In this document: one piece after another, positions 44,626 through 56,880 of the stretch | Layout: every line of letters begins with the position of its first letter | How positions within the stretch are numbered: the first letter of the stretch is position 1 | Source of the DNA: Lycorma delicatula | Lineage: Eukaryota > Arthropoda > Insecta > Hemiptera > Fulgoridae | DNA: 64,000 bases | Assembly (NCBI RefSeq): GCF_047948215.1 | Contig: NC_134455.1 | Location: forward strand, 154,920,575 to 154,984,574 | Direction: 5' to 3' | The notes under the pieces: generated by a model | The model's input: the letters and a program-made list of their open reading frames with translations, nothing else | What the model was told of the DNA's origin: nothing | The model's database searches: none | Translations under genes and position numbers: made by a program

Positions 44626-46319
44626 GTAACATGTCTGATTTGAACTTCCCAATAGTTCTGTAATCAATTATTTTACTGTATACAAAATTATATGATGTAC
44701 TTTTTTTTATCTTTAATAAAATTATTAACATCTTACATTTATTTGTTATATTTATAATTTGATATGAATTACTTTATATACGTATATTGATGTAGTAAAT
44801 ATAAACTGAAATTTGTTACATGAAAAGGGTTAAAAGTTATTTTAAGGTAAAGCACAAATTTCATTTGGTTTGCAAGTTTTATTACTGTAGCGTTGCAGCA
44901 AATGCTATGGTGAAATTATCCATATAATTTTCTATTGATCTTACTTCTCATGAATTCTTAACTACTCTTCACACAAAAATTAGCCCATCCATCATATAAA
45001 GAGCAAGTATTATCCTTCTATTTACTACTAGTACCTAATTTTATAGAAGTTTAAACACTTTATTTTCTTAAGTATTATCAATTTCATGTAGTTATTCATT
45101 AAATTATTAAGCAGAAATGGCTGAACACAAATGTTAATTAAAGTAAAAACTTAATTAAATGAAAATAAAAATATGTATGGACAACAATTCTATAATAAGT
45201 AATTAAAAAGAAAATTATTCTGATCATTATATAATATACATTACATAGATCACATCAGGAATGGTAGGTGAACCACTGCCTGAATAAAAAAGGAACTGCT
45301 ACAGCTTTTACCTGGATAATACAAGGGAAATAAAGATTAAAACCTTGATCATAAATTACAGAATTAATTATAAAATAATAAGTAGAAGTGATTGAATCCA
45401 AATTAATAACTAAAATATAAATAAAGGAAGTAATAATAAATTACACAAATGAAGATACTAAATAAATAAAACGGCTATAAATAAATAACAATTCAGAAAA
45501 TATTAATGAACGTTATTTGAGCACATATTTATGTACATGTAAAACAAAAATATACTGTATAGGCATATTCTACATGGTCTATAATGGTATAAGGTGAGAA
45601 GACTTTATAAGATATTTATCTTATTATATAAGTTGTGGAACATGAATCTATAAATGTTTTATTTATTCATAGAGTAGACAGACTTGGTAAATTTTACTAA
45701 TGATGATATTTGCATGTTCTTATTTAAGGGTGACTCAAGTGTGCTGTGATTCATGTTCAATAAGTTCTGATTATAAAAAAGATTATAAATGAATTGAAGG
45801 GCACAGGAGAAAAACAAGCTAAATCTTTATTTAAAAACTTTTAGGTTTTGTTGTCGTAATGTACTTCATGGCCTTTCTTTTGTCTGTTATGAAGTTCAGA
45901 AGAAAAAGAAGCTGTGTCTAATGTTATAGATCTTTTTAATATTGTAGTACAAAGGGAATAATAAGTGATGTCCATCAATGATGGGAAAAATAGGCTCTGT
46001 CACATCAGTGATTATAATTTACAATTCTCTGTCAGGTTAAGTGTGCTACACTGTAAATTAAATTTGATAAATGTGAATTAATATTTTATATTTAGTATGA
46101 AGGTTAGTCCCAATTTTTTTTATATATTAAGTTTTATTAAAAGGGTCAGTCAAATTTAAAATGGACTTTTGTCTTGATGGCTCAGTATGAAAATGAATGG
46201 GCTAGCACAGATGGATATGCTTCTATGAGGAAGGAGATGCTTCAGCCATCTTGGTATTCACATCTCTCTAGTCAGTAGAGTCATGTCAAGAGGTTTCTTT
46301 GTTGGTTGTGCAACATATT
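44626..46319. other. AT-rich stretch, nothing recognised
   Basis: No exon, repeat end or coding similarity was recognised on either strand. Confidence 0.4.
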
Positions 46320-46735
46320 ATTGTGAAGTTTCTTATGAATGAGAATGTCAAATCCTCTAAAATGTTGACCAGGCTGTGCACCCAGTTTGGGATTATGATG
46401 TCATGTACCCAGCTCCATGACTGGGGCAGCAAATTTAAAGCAGGGTGTAAAGCTGAATAAAATGAAGGTAATTATAGATGTTCAAGGGGAAATGTGACAG
46501 ATGACATCCATTTGATTGATCCATGACCTCACTAAAGACGATGTGCATCTACAGTCGAAATCAATTTAAACATGGTTATCAGTATGGAAATGTCCATTCC
46601 ATTGTAACAAGGCATTTCAGGTTTTGCAAACCCTGTGTGAGATGGGTTTCAAAACTTTTGATTTGAAACCAGAAACAGGCCAGATAGGAAATTTGCCAAA
46701 GGCTCTTGAATTGATTTTGACCAGAGGGAAATCAT
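46320..46735 (+). pseudogene. Mariner transposase N-terminal fragment
   Basis: Plus-strand pieces: IIVKFLMNENVKSSKMLTRL with CTQFGI and LHDWGSKFKAGCKAE (first helix-turn-helix, normally ...WxxKFKxGR); VTDDIHLIDPHDLTKDDV around the GRP linker; and CKPCVRWVSKLL with EICQRLLN (KVCARWVPKxLTxExK...ICQxLL). They follow mariner order up to just before the first catalytic Asp, then the similarity stops. It belongs to a different mariner lineage from the two full elements. Confidence 0.6.
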
Positions 46736-47974
46736 TTTTTGTAATTAGTTCTTTATTTTCCTTCTTTATGTACTACATTTCAAATACATTCCGGGAATTT
46801 AAAGCTATTTTCAGTCATAGGAATTATAATAATTATTTTCAGTCATAAGTTATTAAATAATATACTTCATTTATTTTAAGTAGAAATAATTATTTAATAA
46901 GTATGCAAGTAAGTATATATTTAATAACTATATTAATATATTAGTTCTCTATTAGTAAGTAATTTAATCTAAACTGTAAGAAAGTTAGTTAATGTTGTAT
47001 AATTGTAAGTGATCTTAGGTGGGAATAAGTTTAGAAACTCAGTATAATTTTACACAAATTAAAAAGGGTGTTTCAAGTAAATTTAACTTAATAAAATAAA
47101 GTTTAATAGTTATCAGTGAAATTTATAATTCTTAACTTAAAACTTATAATGCAGATATTAGATACTAAAGAACATCCCTATAATCAATTATAGAAGAAAT
47201 CATCATATGAATCTTTCATTTTTTTAGGAAAATATTTTTCAGGTAAGAAATGTATGGAATTTTTACACCAGGGAATATAATATGAACATTAAATAAGCAA
47301 TGAAAAACAAAACAGATTTCAGACTATTTCAATTACAAACTTCAGTGGTGAAAGCAACCTCATCTCCTCATCACTGGAGAAGCTTTTGTATTAATTACAG
47401 AGAATGACGCCAGAGTAATTGTTGTGTTGTGCAGTGCTACGTATTCTCGGTAGTAATTAGCCGCATACAATACAATGGAAAGAACCCCCTACACTGTTAT
47501 GCTTTGTTCAGTATTACTAAAACTGCAAAACATCAACTGCAGCATATCGAATTCAAAGAATTTAAATTGCAATAGATTTTATTCAACAAAATTCCATCAT
47601 GTATTGTATTAAAAAGCCCAAAACTCATAATTACAGTAAAATATTTAAACAGACCAAGCAATAAATTTGTGAGCAAACTTCCTGTAAACATAATTAAAAA
47701 ATATAATATTTATTACATTTCCAGTCTGAAATTAACACTTTCAAGGTTATACCTTTTAAAATCTGAATTACTTGATAATTTTTAAAGGCATTTGAATTTA
47801 TTAATTCAAAATTTTCACTTTTTTATCATTTATTTTTATGTGGTTCCCTATTGTTATTCTAACTAAAATACATGCACATACCATATTTAATAATTTGCGC
47901 GGCTGTAGTGTTACTAGTGGTGATGACTGGCACTAACTAAACTAATGTAATTTCACTAGTTACATAGAACAAAT
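46736..47974. other. AT-rich stretch with an unidentified GC-richer patch
   Basis: Around 47385-47510 the composition rises (gaatgacgccagagtaattg, tgctacgtattctcggtag), like a repeat end. I cannot name it. The rest is AT-rich. Confidence 0.4.
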
Positions 47975-48560
47975 TTCACTTGTATGGTTGGCAGAGACTG
48001 GTATAGCCGCAAGGCTTAATGCACCAGGTACAGAGTCAACAGGGTGATCAAGTTCGATACCCAGCCAGACCGAAGTTTTTTTTTACACTTAAATATTCAT
48101 TTATTTAATTATATCACAATCCTAAGATCTGTTATATACCGATCTTAATTCTATTTGAGACGTCACAACATAGCAGTAGTTTAGAGCATTTTTTGGAGTG
48201 AGGGTGTGATTCTGCACTTTTTATTTTTTTAATTGTTAACAATTGTGCCTAAGAAAAATATGACCTTATGTAGGCGAAATCTCAAGATTCAGAGGGTGGC
48301 CTTGCTCTACAGCCTCACCCCCTTTACCTTTGAAGTTGAAAATTTAATGGCATCAATGTCCCATATATAGAAGTAATCTGACCAAGTTTGGTCAAAATTG
48401 ATCCAGTAATTCTGGAAGGTGATTTAGAAGCCGACACTGAACACATGTACATGCAAACATTAACATCCAGAAAATTTCCATCTAGTTTTATGGGTTCCTT
48501 TTAGGTCAAAATGCCAAGATCCGGTGAAAACCGCATGTGCCCAAATAGGACAGATTGCAA
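47975..48560 (+). repeat. Retroposon-like repeat with tRNA-like head
   Basis: ACTGGTATAGCCGCAAGGC followed 45-50 bp later by AAGTTCGATACCCAGCC resembles A and B boxes of a tRNA-type promoter. A T run follows, then a body with CTGACCAAGTTTGGTCAAAA and CCGACACTGAACACATGTAC, phrasing common at the 3' ends of arthropod SINEs and LINEs. Head and body could be two different repeats. It is not the same family as the SINE beside it at 48585. Confidence 0.4.
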
Positions 48561-48584
48561 TTCTTCCCTTCTAGACCTCTCTCT

Positions 48585-48892
48585 TTTTCCTGCTTAGCCT
48601 CCGGTAACTACCGTCTAGATAATTCTTCAGAGGATGAATGAGGATGATATGTATGAGTGTAAATGAAGTGTAGTCTTGTACATTCTCAGTTCGACCATTC
48701 CTGAGATGCGTGGTTAATTGAAACCCAACCACCAAAGAACACTGGTATCCACGATCTAGTATTCAAATCCGTGTAAAAATAACTGGCTTTACTAGGAATT
48801 GAACGCTGTAACTCTCGACTTTCCAAATCAGCTGATTTCAGAAGACGTGTTAACCACTAGACCAACCCGGTAGCTCTGCTATAGCACTATCT
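48585..48892 (-). repeat. tRNA-derived SINE, full-length copy
   Basis: On the minus strand it begins at a tRNA-like head with GGTTGGTCTAGTGGTTAACA (A box) and, about 50 bp later, GCGTTCAATTCCTAGTAAAG (B box). The body follows: GGATTTGAATACTAGATCGT, GTGTTCTTTGGTGGTTGGGT and GTACAAGACTACACTTCATT. It ends in a purine-rich tail, GCAGGAAAAAGAGAGAGG. RNA polymerase III would transcribe such elements and a LINE would mobilise them. No coding sequence. Confidence 0.85.
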
Positions 48893-49223
48893 AGACGAAA
48901 GTAAAAGACTCAGGAATTGAAAACTCTCTGAGGATCTTGATATATTATTAATACAAACAATCAATATTATACCTATTTTTTTATAATTCTAAACATTGTT
49001 TACTGATATACTACACTACTTATTTAATGATACTAGTATAAATTTAATAAAAAATTTAGAAAAACCATAGTAATCTACTACTTTTATTATTTTATTGAAA
49101 CCCAATCATATTTAAAATAATTCTCACTTTAAAATATGCCCTAAACAATTGTATAAATTGATGAATTTTAAAAAAATAAATGGTGTTTCCAATTTAGATA
49201 TCAACATATAACCACCAAATATC

Positions 49224-52200
49224 TTGAAAAATTAATGAAATTACACATATCAGTAGCCTTGACTACATTATAAGTTACTTCTCAGAATTAGACAGCATAA
49301 AATGTATTAAATTTTTCTATTTGGTTCAATTTCTATGAATTTTTCTAATTTTAATAATGGATACGTAGGAAGATTTATCAACTTAAAGTAAGTTACATAA
49401 TACTGTGTATTTTAAATAAACAAGACATCTTTACCATAAAGTTAAACTTAGATTTGGGCCTTCTACTGCTATCCTACAAGGGTTACATCATCTTGTAAAT
49501 TGTAAATGTAAATTTTGGTAAAAAATAATATAACCAATATTTTAAAAATTCAGTTTCTGCCAAGAAAATTCCATGAAGATTATTTTGGAAAACTATATGT
49601 AATATTATAACTTTAACCAACCACTATGATAATAAATATAGTGTAATAAACTGTAAATAATATAATAATAGTTACAATAAATTTAAATAATAACATATTA
49701 TTATTGCTAATTACTGTTTACATTCATATTTAATAAAATGCAACAAAACATGTAAGGTCATTTCAATATTATTGATATTACTTCCACCATCTCCTTTTTA
49801 TGACCACCTTCTTATTACGGTCCTTTAAATGTAATATTCTATCGAGAATCAATGTTGCTGGGTACACCTGTTGTTAACAGACCATTTTGCACTTAATTCT
49901 TTAGAAGGATGGTCTTTTTATACTTGCATATTTTATTAAATATATACTGGTATAAAAATCAAAATCATAAATATCAATATTTCATCTAATTTTTGATATT
50001 TCAATAATATTTCTAGGATTAATTAATTCAGAATATTTCATCAACAAAATAACTTTAATTTCATAATTGATAAGAATAGAATAGAATAATTATTACAATT
50101 TCTTACAGAGTACCGTAATGGTTGATAATAATCTTCTTGAAATGACTACATAGATTGCATTTAAAAATATGTTCGATGAAACAATGCTAAAAGTTGTTGA
50201 AAAAATGTCAATAATGTGAAAATAAATTGATGAAAGCAGCTAGCTTACCATAGATAGGTATTATCTTATGTATTATTTAGTACTATACTGGAGATCATCA
50301 TTTAAACAAAATTTAGGATTCTTTGAGATACAGAAGAAAGCCACTAAATTTTCAGTTAGGATAAGGAAATATGAAACCTATAGATAATTTTTCACAGATT
50401 TGTAAATAATGATAACTTTACTGTTTATTTATGAAACAATAACAAATTGTTAAATTTAAAAAAAAAATTAAATACTCATAATTATGACATGAGAAATGGA
50501 ATAAGTAGATTTTTGCATAAAAGCAATATAATCTGAATGTAAACTAAATTATGCAGGACCAAATTTAACAAAGAAATTACTGTACAGCATTGTTATCTAT
50601 AATGATAGAAAACTATTTTTATAAAATCAACTAACAAGATTTTTGACTGAAAAATATTTTTACGCCATTCAAAAATTTCTTTGCATTGAAAAATTAATAA
50701 AATTACACATATCAATAGCTTTAATACATTATAAGTAAGTTATTTCTCAAAATTAGACAACATAAAATGTATTAAATTTTTCTATTTGGTTCACTTATAA
50801 ATTTCTATGAATTTTTCTAAATTTAATAATGGATATGTAGGAAGATTTATCAACTTAAAGTAAGTTACATAATACTGTGTATTTTAAATAAACAAGACAT
50901 CTTTACCATAAAGTTAAACTTAGATTTGGGCCTTCTACTGCTATCCTACAAGGGTTACATCATCTTGTAAATTGTAAATGTAAATTTTGGTAAAAAATAA
51001 TATAACCAATATTTTAAAAATTCAGTTTCTGCCAAGAAAATTCCATGAAGATTATTTTGGAAAACTATATGTAATATTATAACTTTAACCAACCACTATG
51101 ATAATAAATATAGTGTAATAAACTGTAAATAATATAATAATAGTTACAATAAATTTAAATAATAACATATTATTATTGCTAATTACTGTTTACATTCATA
51201 TTTAATAAAATGCAACAAAACATGTAAGGTCATTTCAATATTATTGATATTACTTCCACCATCTCCTTTTTATGACCACCTTCTTATTACGGTCCTTTAA
51301 ATGTAATATTCTATCGAGAATCAATGTTGCTGGGTACACCTGTTGTTAACAGACCATTTTGCACTTAATTCTTTAGAAGGATGGTCTTTTTATACTTGCA
51401 TATTTTATTAAATATATACTGGTATAAAAATCAAAATCATAAATATCAATATTTCATCTAATTTTTGATATTTCAATAATATTTCTAGGATTAATTAATT
51501 CAGAATATTTCATCAACAAAATAACTTTAATTTCATAATTGATAAGAATAGAATAGAATAATTATTACAATTTCTTAAAGAGTACCGTAATGGTTGATAA
51601 TAATCTTCTTGAAATGACTACATAGATTGCATTTAAAAATATGTTCGATGAAACAATGCTAAAAGTTGTTGAAAAAATGTCAATAATGTGAAAATAAATT
51701 GATGAAAGCAGCTAGCTTACCATAGATAGGTATTATCTTATGTATTATTTAGTACTATACTGGAGATCATCATTTAAACAAAATTTAGGATTCTTTGAGA
51801 TACAGAAGAAAGCCACTAAATTTTCAGTTAGGATAAGGAAATATGAAACCTATGGATAATTTTTCACAGATTTGTAAATAATGATAACTTTACTGTTTAT
51901 TTATGAAACAATAACAAATTGTTAAATTTAAAAAAAAAATTAAATACTCATAATTATGACATGAGAAATGGAATAAGTAGATTTTTGCATAAAAGCAATA
52001 TAATCTGAATGTAAACTAAATTATGCAGGACCAAATTTAACAAAGAAATTACTGTACAGCATTGTTATCTATAATGATAGAAAACTATTTTTATAAAATC
52101 AACTAACAAGATTTTTGACTGAAAAATATTTTTACGCCATTCAAAAATTTCTTTGCATTGAAAAATTAATAAAATTACACATATCAATAGCTTTAATACA

Positions 52201-52342
52201 TTATAAGTAAGTTATTTCTCAAAATTAGACAACATAAAATGTATTAAATTTTTCTATTTGGTTCACTTATAAATTTCTATGAATTTTTCTAAATTTAATA
52301 ATGGATATGTAGGAAGATTTATCAACTTAAAGTAAGTTACAC
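49224..52342. repeat. Repeat-spacer-repeat-spacer-repeat array, 1472-bp unit
   Basis: A block of about 175-184 bp (starting TTGAAAAATTAAT, ending AAGTAAGTTACA) occurs three times: 49224-49398, 50686-50869 and about 52158-52341. Between them lie two copies of an identical-looking spacer; the landmark AGATTTATCAACTTAAAGTA starts at 49371, 50843 and 52315, exactly 1472 bp apart each time. I noticed only two base differences between the two spacer copies, while the first block differs from the other two by about one base in ten. No terminal TG/CA or coding sequence defines the blocks as LTRs. Confidence 0.9.
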
Positions 52343-53191
52343 AGGATTATGTAATTGATTAAGTACTCTCAATTAAGTTGTAATTAAGTAATGAGTAAGC
52401 TAAGTGTAGATTTAAGATTAAATTAAATTTAACTTCTTATTCACTCACTTCTTATTCATTCTGTAGTTAGTAATGAATCATACAAAGAGATAGTACAAAC
52501 AAAAATTCCACCATGTCTGTTCAGTGAAAAGATGGCTAAAGAATATCTTTGGCCAAAGATATTTGAAAAGATGGATAGGATAAGAATATCTTTGAGAGAG
52601 GTCTCAAAGTAAACAAATGATTATAAATTTATAAACGAAAATGTTTCTAAAATCATATTTCATGTGATTTTACATCATTGAGAAAGATTTACCTTTCTCA
52701 ACATAATTCTCTAACATTCTCTGCAAGAATATTCTAAAGCATAAGTTTCTACACGTCACTTCAAAGAGGCAGTACAAAGTTCTCATAAGAAGCGATACAT
52801 ATGAATGTTAAAATGAAACTTACATCTTAGAACATTAGTAATATTGTTTGTAGTAGTTAACTGCAATTGTAAAGCTATCCCAATACAAATAGTAACTTTA
52901 TCTTAAATTGGGTAATCATAAAACAAATTTGAGGTATTAAAAGGATTTACCTCTAAAAATACTTTTAAAAAACGAATAAATTATTTTTATTATAAAAACA
53001 AAGTAAGTAAAACAAAAACTAAGAATCTAATTTTTTTAAAAAGCTTTATGTAATTGAAATAAAAATTATGTAATCATTGTTTATAACCTTCGTAAATTAT
53101 TATTGGGAATATTTCTTCAACAAAATTATAACAGGTAATAAATATTTATTTGTAACCACTTATTGTATTACTCATACCTCAATAAGCATTT
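52343..53191. other. AT-rich stretch, one palindrome
   Basis: The perfect 22-bp palindrome AATATCTTTGG/CCAAAGATATT lies at 52542-52563. Nothing else was recognised. Confidence 0.5.
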
Positions 53192-54856
53192 TAACTTCCT
53201 TGTATGAAGTAAAGGAAATATTGTGTCACAAAAAATTTCCATTTTCAGATATCAACAGAAATATCTATTTTGACCATCCCTGAATCCATTTTACCTAGTT
53301 TCGGTGTGATGTCTGTACATACGTATCTCGCATAACTCAAAAATGATTAGCAGTAGGATGTTGAAATTTTAGATTTAGGACTGTAGTAACATCTAATTGT
53401 ACACCTCCCCTTTTGATTGCAATCAACTGAACCAACAGTGTCCAAAAAAACCCAAAATCCAAAAAAATCTGGATTTTGGACTTTTCCTTAGATGCAGTAA
53501 TAAGCCCTCATTGAGAGCTTTTCAACAATATATGATACGTAGTACTTATTTTCTTTGGTTCCAGAGTTATAGCCAAATAATGAAATATTTGGATCTTACA
53601 AGGGGAAAGCAAATCGAAATCGGTTCAAATCCGACTACTCATTTTTTTAACTTTTTTTTTTTTTTTAATTTAAATATATTGATTTTTTAATAATTATTAA
53701 ACTCTGATTGTAAAAAGAATTTTACCATAAATAATTATTCAATAACAATAAAAAAAAATCAGAAGTTATTAGTGAAATAAGATTTTATATAGTTTTAAAA
53801 ACGTGTATATAAAATTTAATAGACATTATTACATATGTGTATATAAATAGATTTGGTGAAACATCTGAATATTTAATATTAATTGAAAATTGTAATCGTA
53901 TTATCTTTGGATTTTCTAGTTTAATTTCTGTTTAATTTTATCTACATTAAAGTTAATTACAGAGTGACTGAAAAGTAGACCCTCACAAGAAGAACATATA
54001 CACTGAGGCATACATGCTGATCTTTAATAAATTGCAAAAAATTCTTATCTTTTAGTTCATTATTCCTCTGATATTATCAGAAAATAGTCTCGTTAAGTTG
54101 GAGTTGATCATCATTTTGTTTATTTGTTTTTTGTTGCTGATCATTTAATCGCTCTTTAGTCTGATGTAATTCTTTTGATCTTAATTTGTGTACATGTTAA
54201 TTTTCTCACTCTTTATATTCATCATCCTCTCTTAATCTTTTTATTCTTTCCTTAGTCTTAACGTTTTCTTCCTCTTTATATTTATCATCTTCTCTTAATT
54301 TTTTTATTCTTCCCTTGTTCTTAACATTTTCTTCCTCTTCATATTCATCTTCTAGTCGTTTTTTTAAGATATATTTCTCCACGTTATCTTTCTTTTTCCT
54401 GTATGACTGCTTCTTTTTCATTTTTGATTATTCACCAAATAATCCAGCAATATTTTACACTGTAAGGTCGAAATTAAAATTTGTAACCAGTATATAGGAG
54501 TTCACTAAACAGAATAGTCTAATTATTATTAACTTTTATTTATGCGACAACCAGAAATCTGAAACTTTTATTAATCAGCAACTCACAAAGATACTGATCT
54601 AATAATATGAGTGATAAAGGGACTTTTATTCTATCCTAATATTTCATGTAAGATTGTTGAATTAATAATTGTATAAATATTTGATGTCAATAAAAAATAA
54701 TATTTCAGTAATTGTGTAACTGTCCACTTTATTAAAGAATTGGCGAATCATATCTCATTTTCAAATGAAATAAGTTTAAATGAAGTACAGCAAAAAATGT
54801 ATATATGTAATTTAATAGTTGTACATGGAAGTCATGTGTTGTCACGTCAGATTTTT
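53192..54856 (+). repeat. Interspersed family X, copy 2 (longest)
   Basis: It starts with the hairpin ACTTCCTTGTATGAAGTAAA then GGAAATA. It shares AGGATGTTGAAATTTTAGAT and CTAATTGTACACCTCC with copy 3, and the full middle and right part with copy 1. The T-arm-like ATCGGTTCAAATCCGAC is at 53619-53635. It carries the best version of the Lys/Glu-rich frame (54206-54421, minus). The right end is near GTACATGGAAGTCATGTG. Confidence 0.85.
54206..54421 (-). CDS. Lys/Glu-rich coiled-coil-like frame with 21-residue repeats
   Basis: A 71-codon frame starting MKKKQSYRKKKDNVEKYILK. Three tandem units follow: KRLEDEYEEEENVKNKGRI, KKLREDDKYKEEENVKTKERI and KRLREDDEYKE, then a stop. The 63-bp unit is visible at DNA level (ctctttatattcatcatcct recurring). 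Charged, helix-prone and without hydrophobic core beyond I/L/V spacing, it could form a coiled coil. It lies in a repeat family, antisense to the family's T-arm-like motif, and the other copy is frameshifted with one unit fewer. It may be a relic of a longer ORF. No similarity recognised. Confidence 0.4.
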   Translation of the reverse strand: MKKKQSYRKKKDNVEKYILKKRLEDEYEEEENVKNKGRIKKLREDDKYKEEENVKTKERIKRLREDDEYKE

Positions 54857-56574
54857 TTTTAAATGTATAAAGTATTTATTCCAGTAGATAAATTTAAATT
54901 TAATAAATTATATTTTTTATTTCAATAAAAAATGTTATAGCTGAGAGAGCCTTTACTTTTAAGATCCGAAAATACCTACTGTAAACATCAAACTTTTTGG
55001 ACATTTGAGAAATAAAAAGCACCTTGAAGACTGTAATATTTGTAATATTTTAGCTTTGGACATGTAACATATAAACTCTTCACAGCATTTGAAAAAAATA
55101 ATAAAAGTAGGTGGTATTGCCATATAAGTTAGACCGCAATTTCTAGTTTACCACCCTTGGCACTTCTTGCTTCTGAAGATAAAATTTTAAGTTTAAGGTG
55201 TCAAGACATTGAAAAGATTTATATATGTATATAATGACAAGAGATCAAATCTGGAAGCATTTCCAATCATGGAAAACTCAGGGGTTGCACCAAAATGCAG
55301 AAGAGGGATACAACAAAATAATTTTTTAGGAAAGGTAGTTTTTTTTTAAATACTTATTTCAGAACCTTTTGGGTTGTACCTCATATTATAACACAGTTTC
55401 TATGATGTGGAAAGTGATGGGGACAACGTACATTTGTGAAGTCATAGAATATCCTTCAGACAACTATGTCTGTGCATATGTAATAAATGTAATCACTCAA
55501 ATGCTATAACTCATCACTCAAATAATTACATACCAGTGTGAGTTAAATATTTATTTAGTAGACAATAATTTATAGGTAAATTTAAAAGGAAAAATGTTTA
55601 AATTAATTAGTAAAATGCCTCAGTTCAGTTGACAGTGGAAAGCAACAGGGAAAAAAATAAATTTGCATGCAAATTAATACTGTTTATAATTCAAAATTTA
55701 AACAAAATATCACTTGAAATTACAAATCCTTATTTATATTTAGTAATATGGATAACTTTATATAAAAGCAAAAAAAAAAAGTATTTTATTTCATACCAGT
55801 AAAAAGTAAATTGAAAAACTTTGGCTACATTGAGAGAAGATTTTCAAATTTTAATAGAAATAAAATAAGTTTCAAATAATAAGAATTCTGACTCTTTAAC
55901 TGGATACACTGAGTTATTATTTTTGATAAGATTTAACTTTTTCTTTTGTTTTTACCTCTCAAGAAAAATAAGAAAAAAGAAAAAATGTCATATCGGTTCA
56001 ATTCTCAAAGAAAGTGACATTAGTGACACCATGACTATCAGAGAAAAATTTTTCAATTCTTGCAGATTATACATTCATTACACCACTATATAACTTGCTG
56101 TTTTGAGTTGCTGTTTTTAAGTACCTTAAAATTAGTAGACAATCTTATAGTTTTATTTAAATACATGTAAATGTAATAATTAGAAATTTAAATCTAAAAT
56201 TTTCAGAGTAATTAAAAAAAACTGTTGTCCTTATTTGGAGATATTTACAGAAAAAATATAAACTCTAAAAAAATTACTATAATTCAGTATATGAAAATGT
56301 ATAGATGCCTGCCTATTTGATGTTAATATAATTAAAAAAAAAAAAACAGATGATGTAATCAGATGAATATTAATGTTATATTATTAAATTAATAATCAGT
56401 TTTTGAATTGATCTTTAATGATTAGATCAATTTTAAATCCAATTTATGTTAAGTAGATTAACCTTCGTGAATTAAAACCTAAACCTAAAAAAAAAATCAG
56501 TGCATCAAAATCATTATACTAGTGATAAAACCTCAGGAAAAAATGTTTCTCGCAAATGTTCCTATACCTCACTG
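54857..56574. other. AT-rich stretch, nothing recognised
   Basis: A slightly less AT-rich run at about 55130-55330 contains no frame longer than a few dozen codons. No repeat end was seen. Confidence 0.4.
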
Positions 56575-56880
56575 GTTTGTCTAGTGACTAACTCGATGTC
56601 GCAAATCAGTTGTTTAACGGCTAATTTTTAAAGTTAAAGGTTCTGAGGTTCAAATTCTAGTAAAGGTTAGTTGCTTCTATATGGATTTGAATACTAGACA
56701 GTGGATACTGGTGTACTTCAGTGGTTGGAGTTCAGTTAACGATAAATCTCAGGAATAGTCGACAAGTCTGTACAAGACTACATTTACATGACATGACTTC
56801 ATTTACATGTCATATATATCATCCTTATCTCGTTAGGGCATGGGGGTTACTTATTGTTCACTGGTTGAACAGATTGCAAT
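56575..56880 (+). repeat. tRNA-derived SINE, diverged copy
   Basis: Head with GGTTTGTCTAGTGACTAAC and, about 65 bp on, GAGGTTCAAATTCTAGTAAA (B box), then the family body GGATTTGAATACTAGACAGT, GTGTACTTCAGTGGTTGGAG and GTCTGTACAAGACTACATTT. An ACATGACTTCATTTACATG duplication lies in the body. More diverged than the copies at 48.6 and 61.4 kb. Confidence 0.75.

Noticed and set aside
49790..49890. Possible minus-strand host exon inside the 1472-bp unit (open frame after an AACAACAG acceptor-like site, basic peptide)
   Set aside because: No acceptable GT donor keeps the frame, a stop follows soon, and a duplicated exon would break the host gene. Treated as chance.
49224..52342. CRISPR-like or satellite array
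   Set aside because: Only three repeats with 1.3-kb spacers that are themselves duplicated; this is a tandem duplication.
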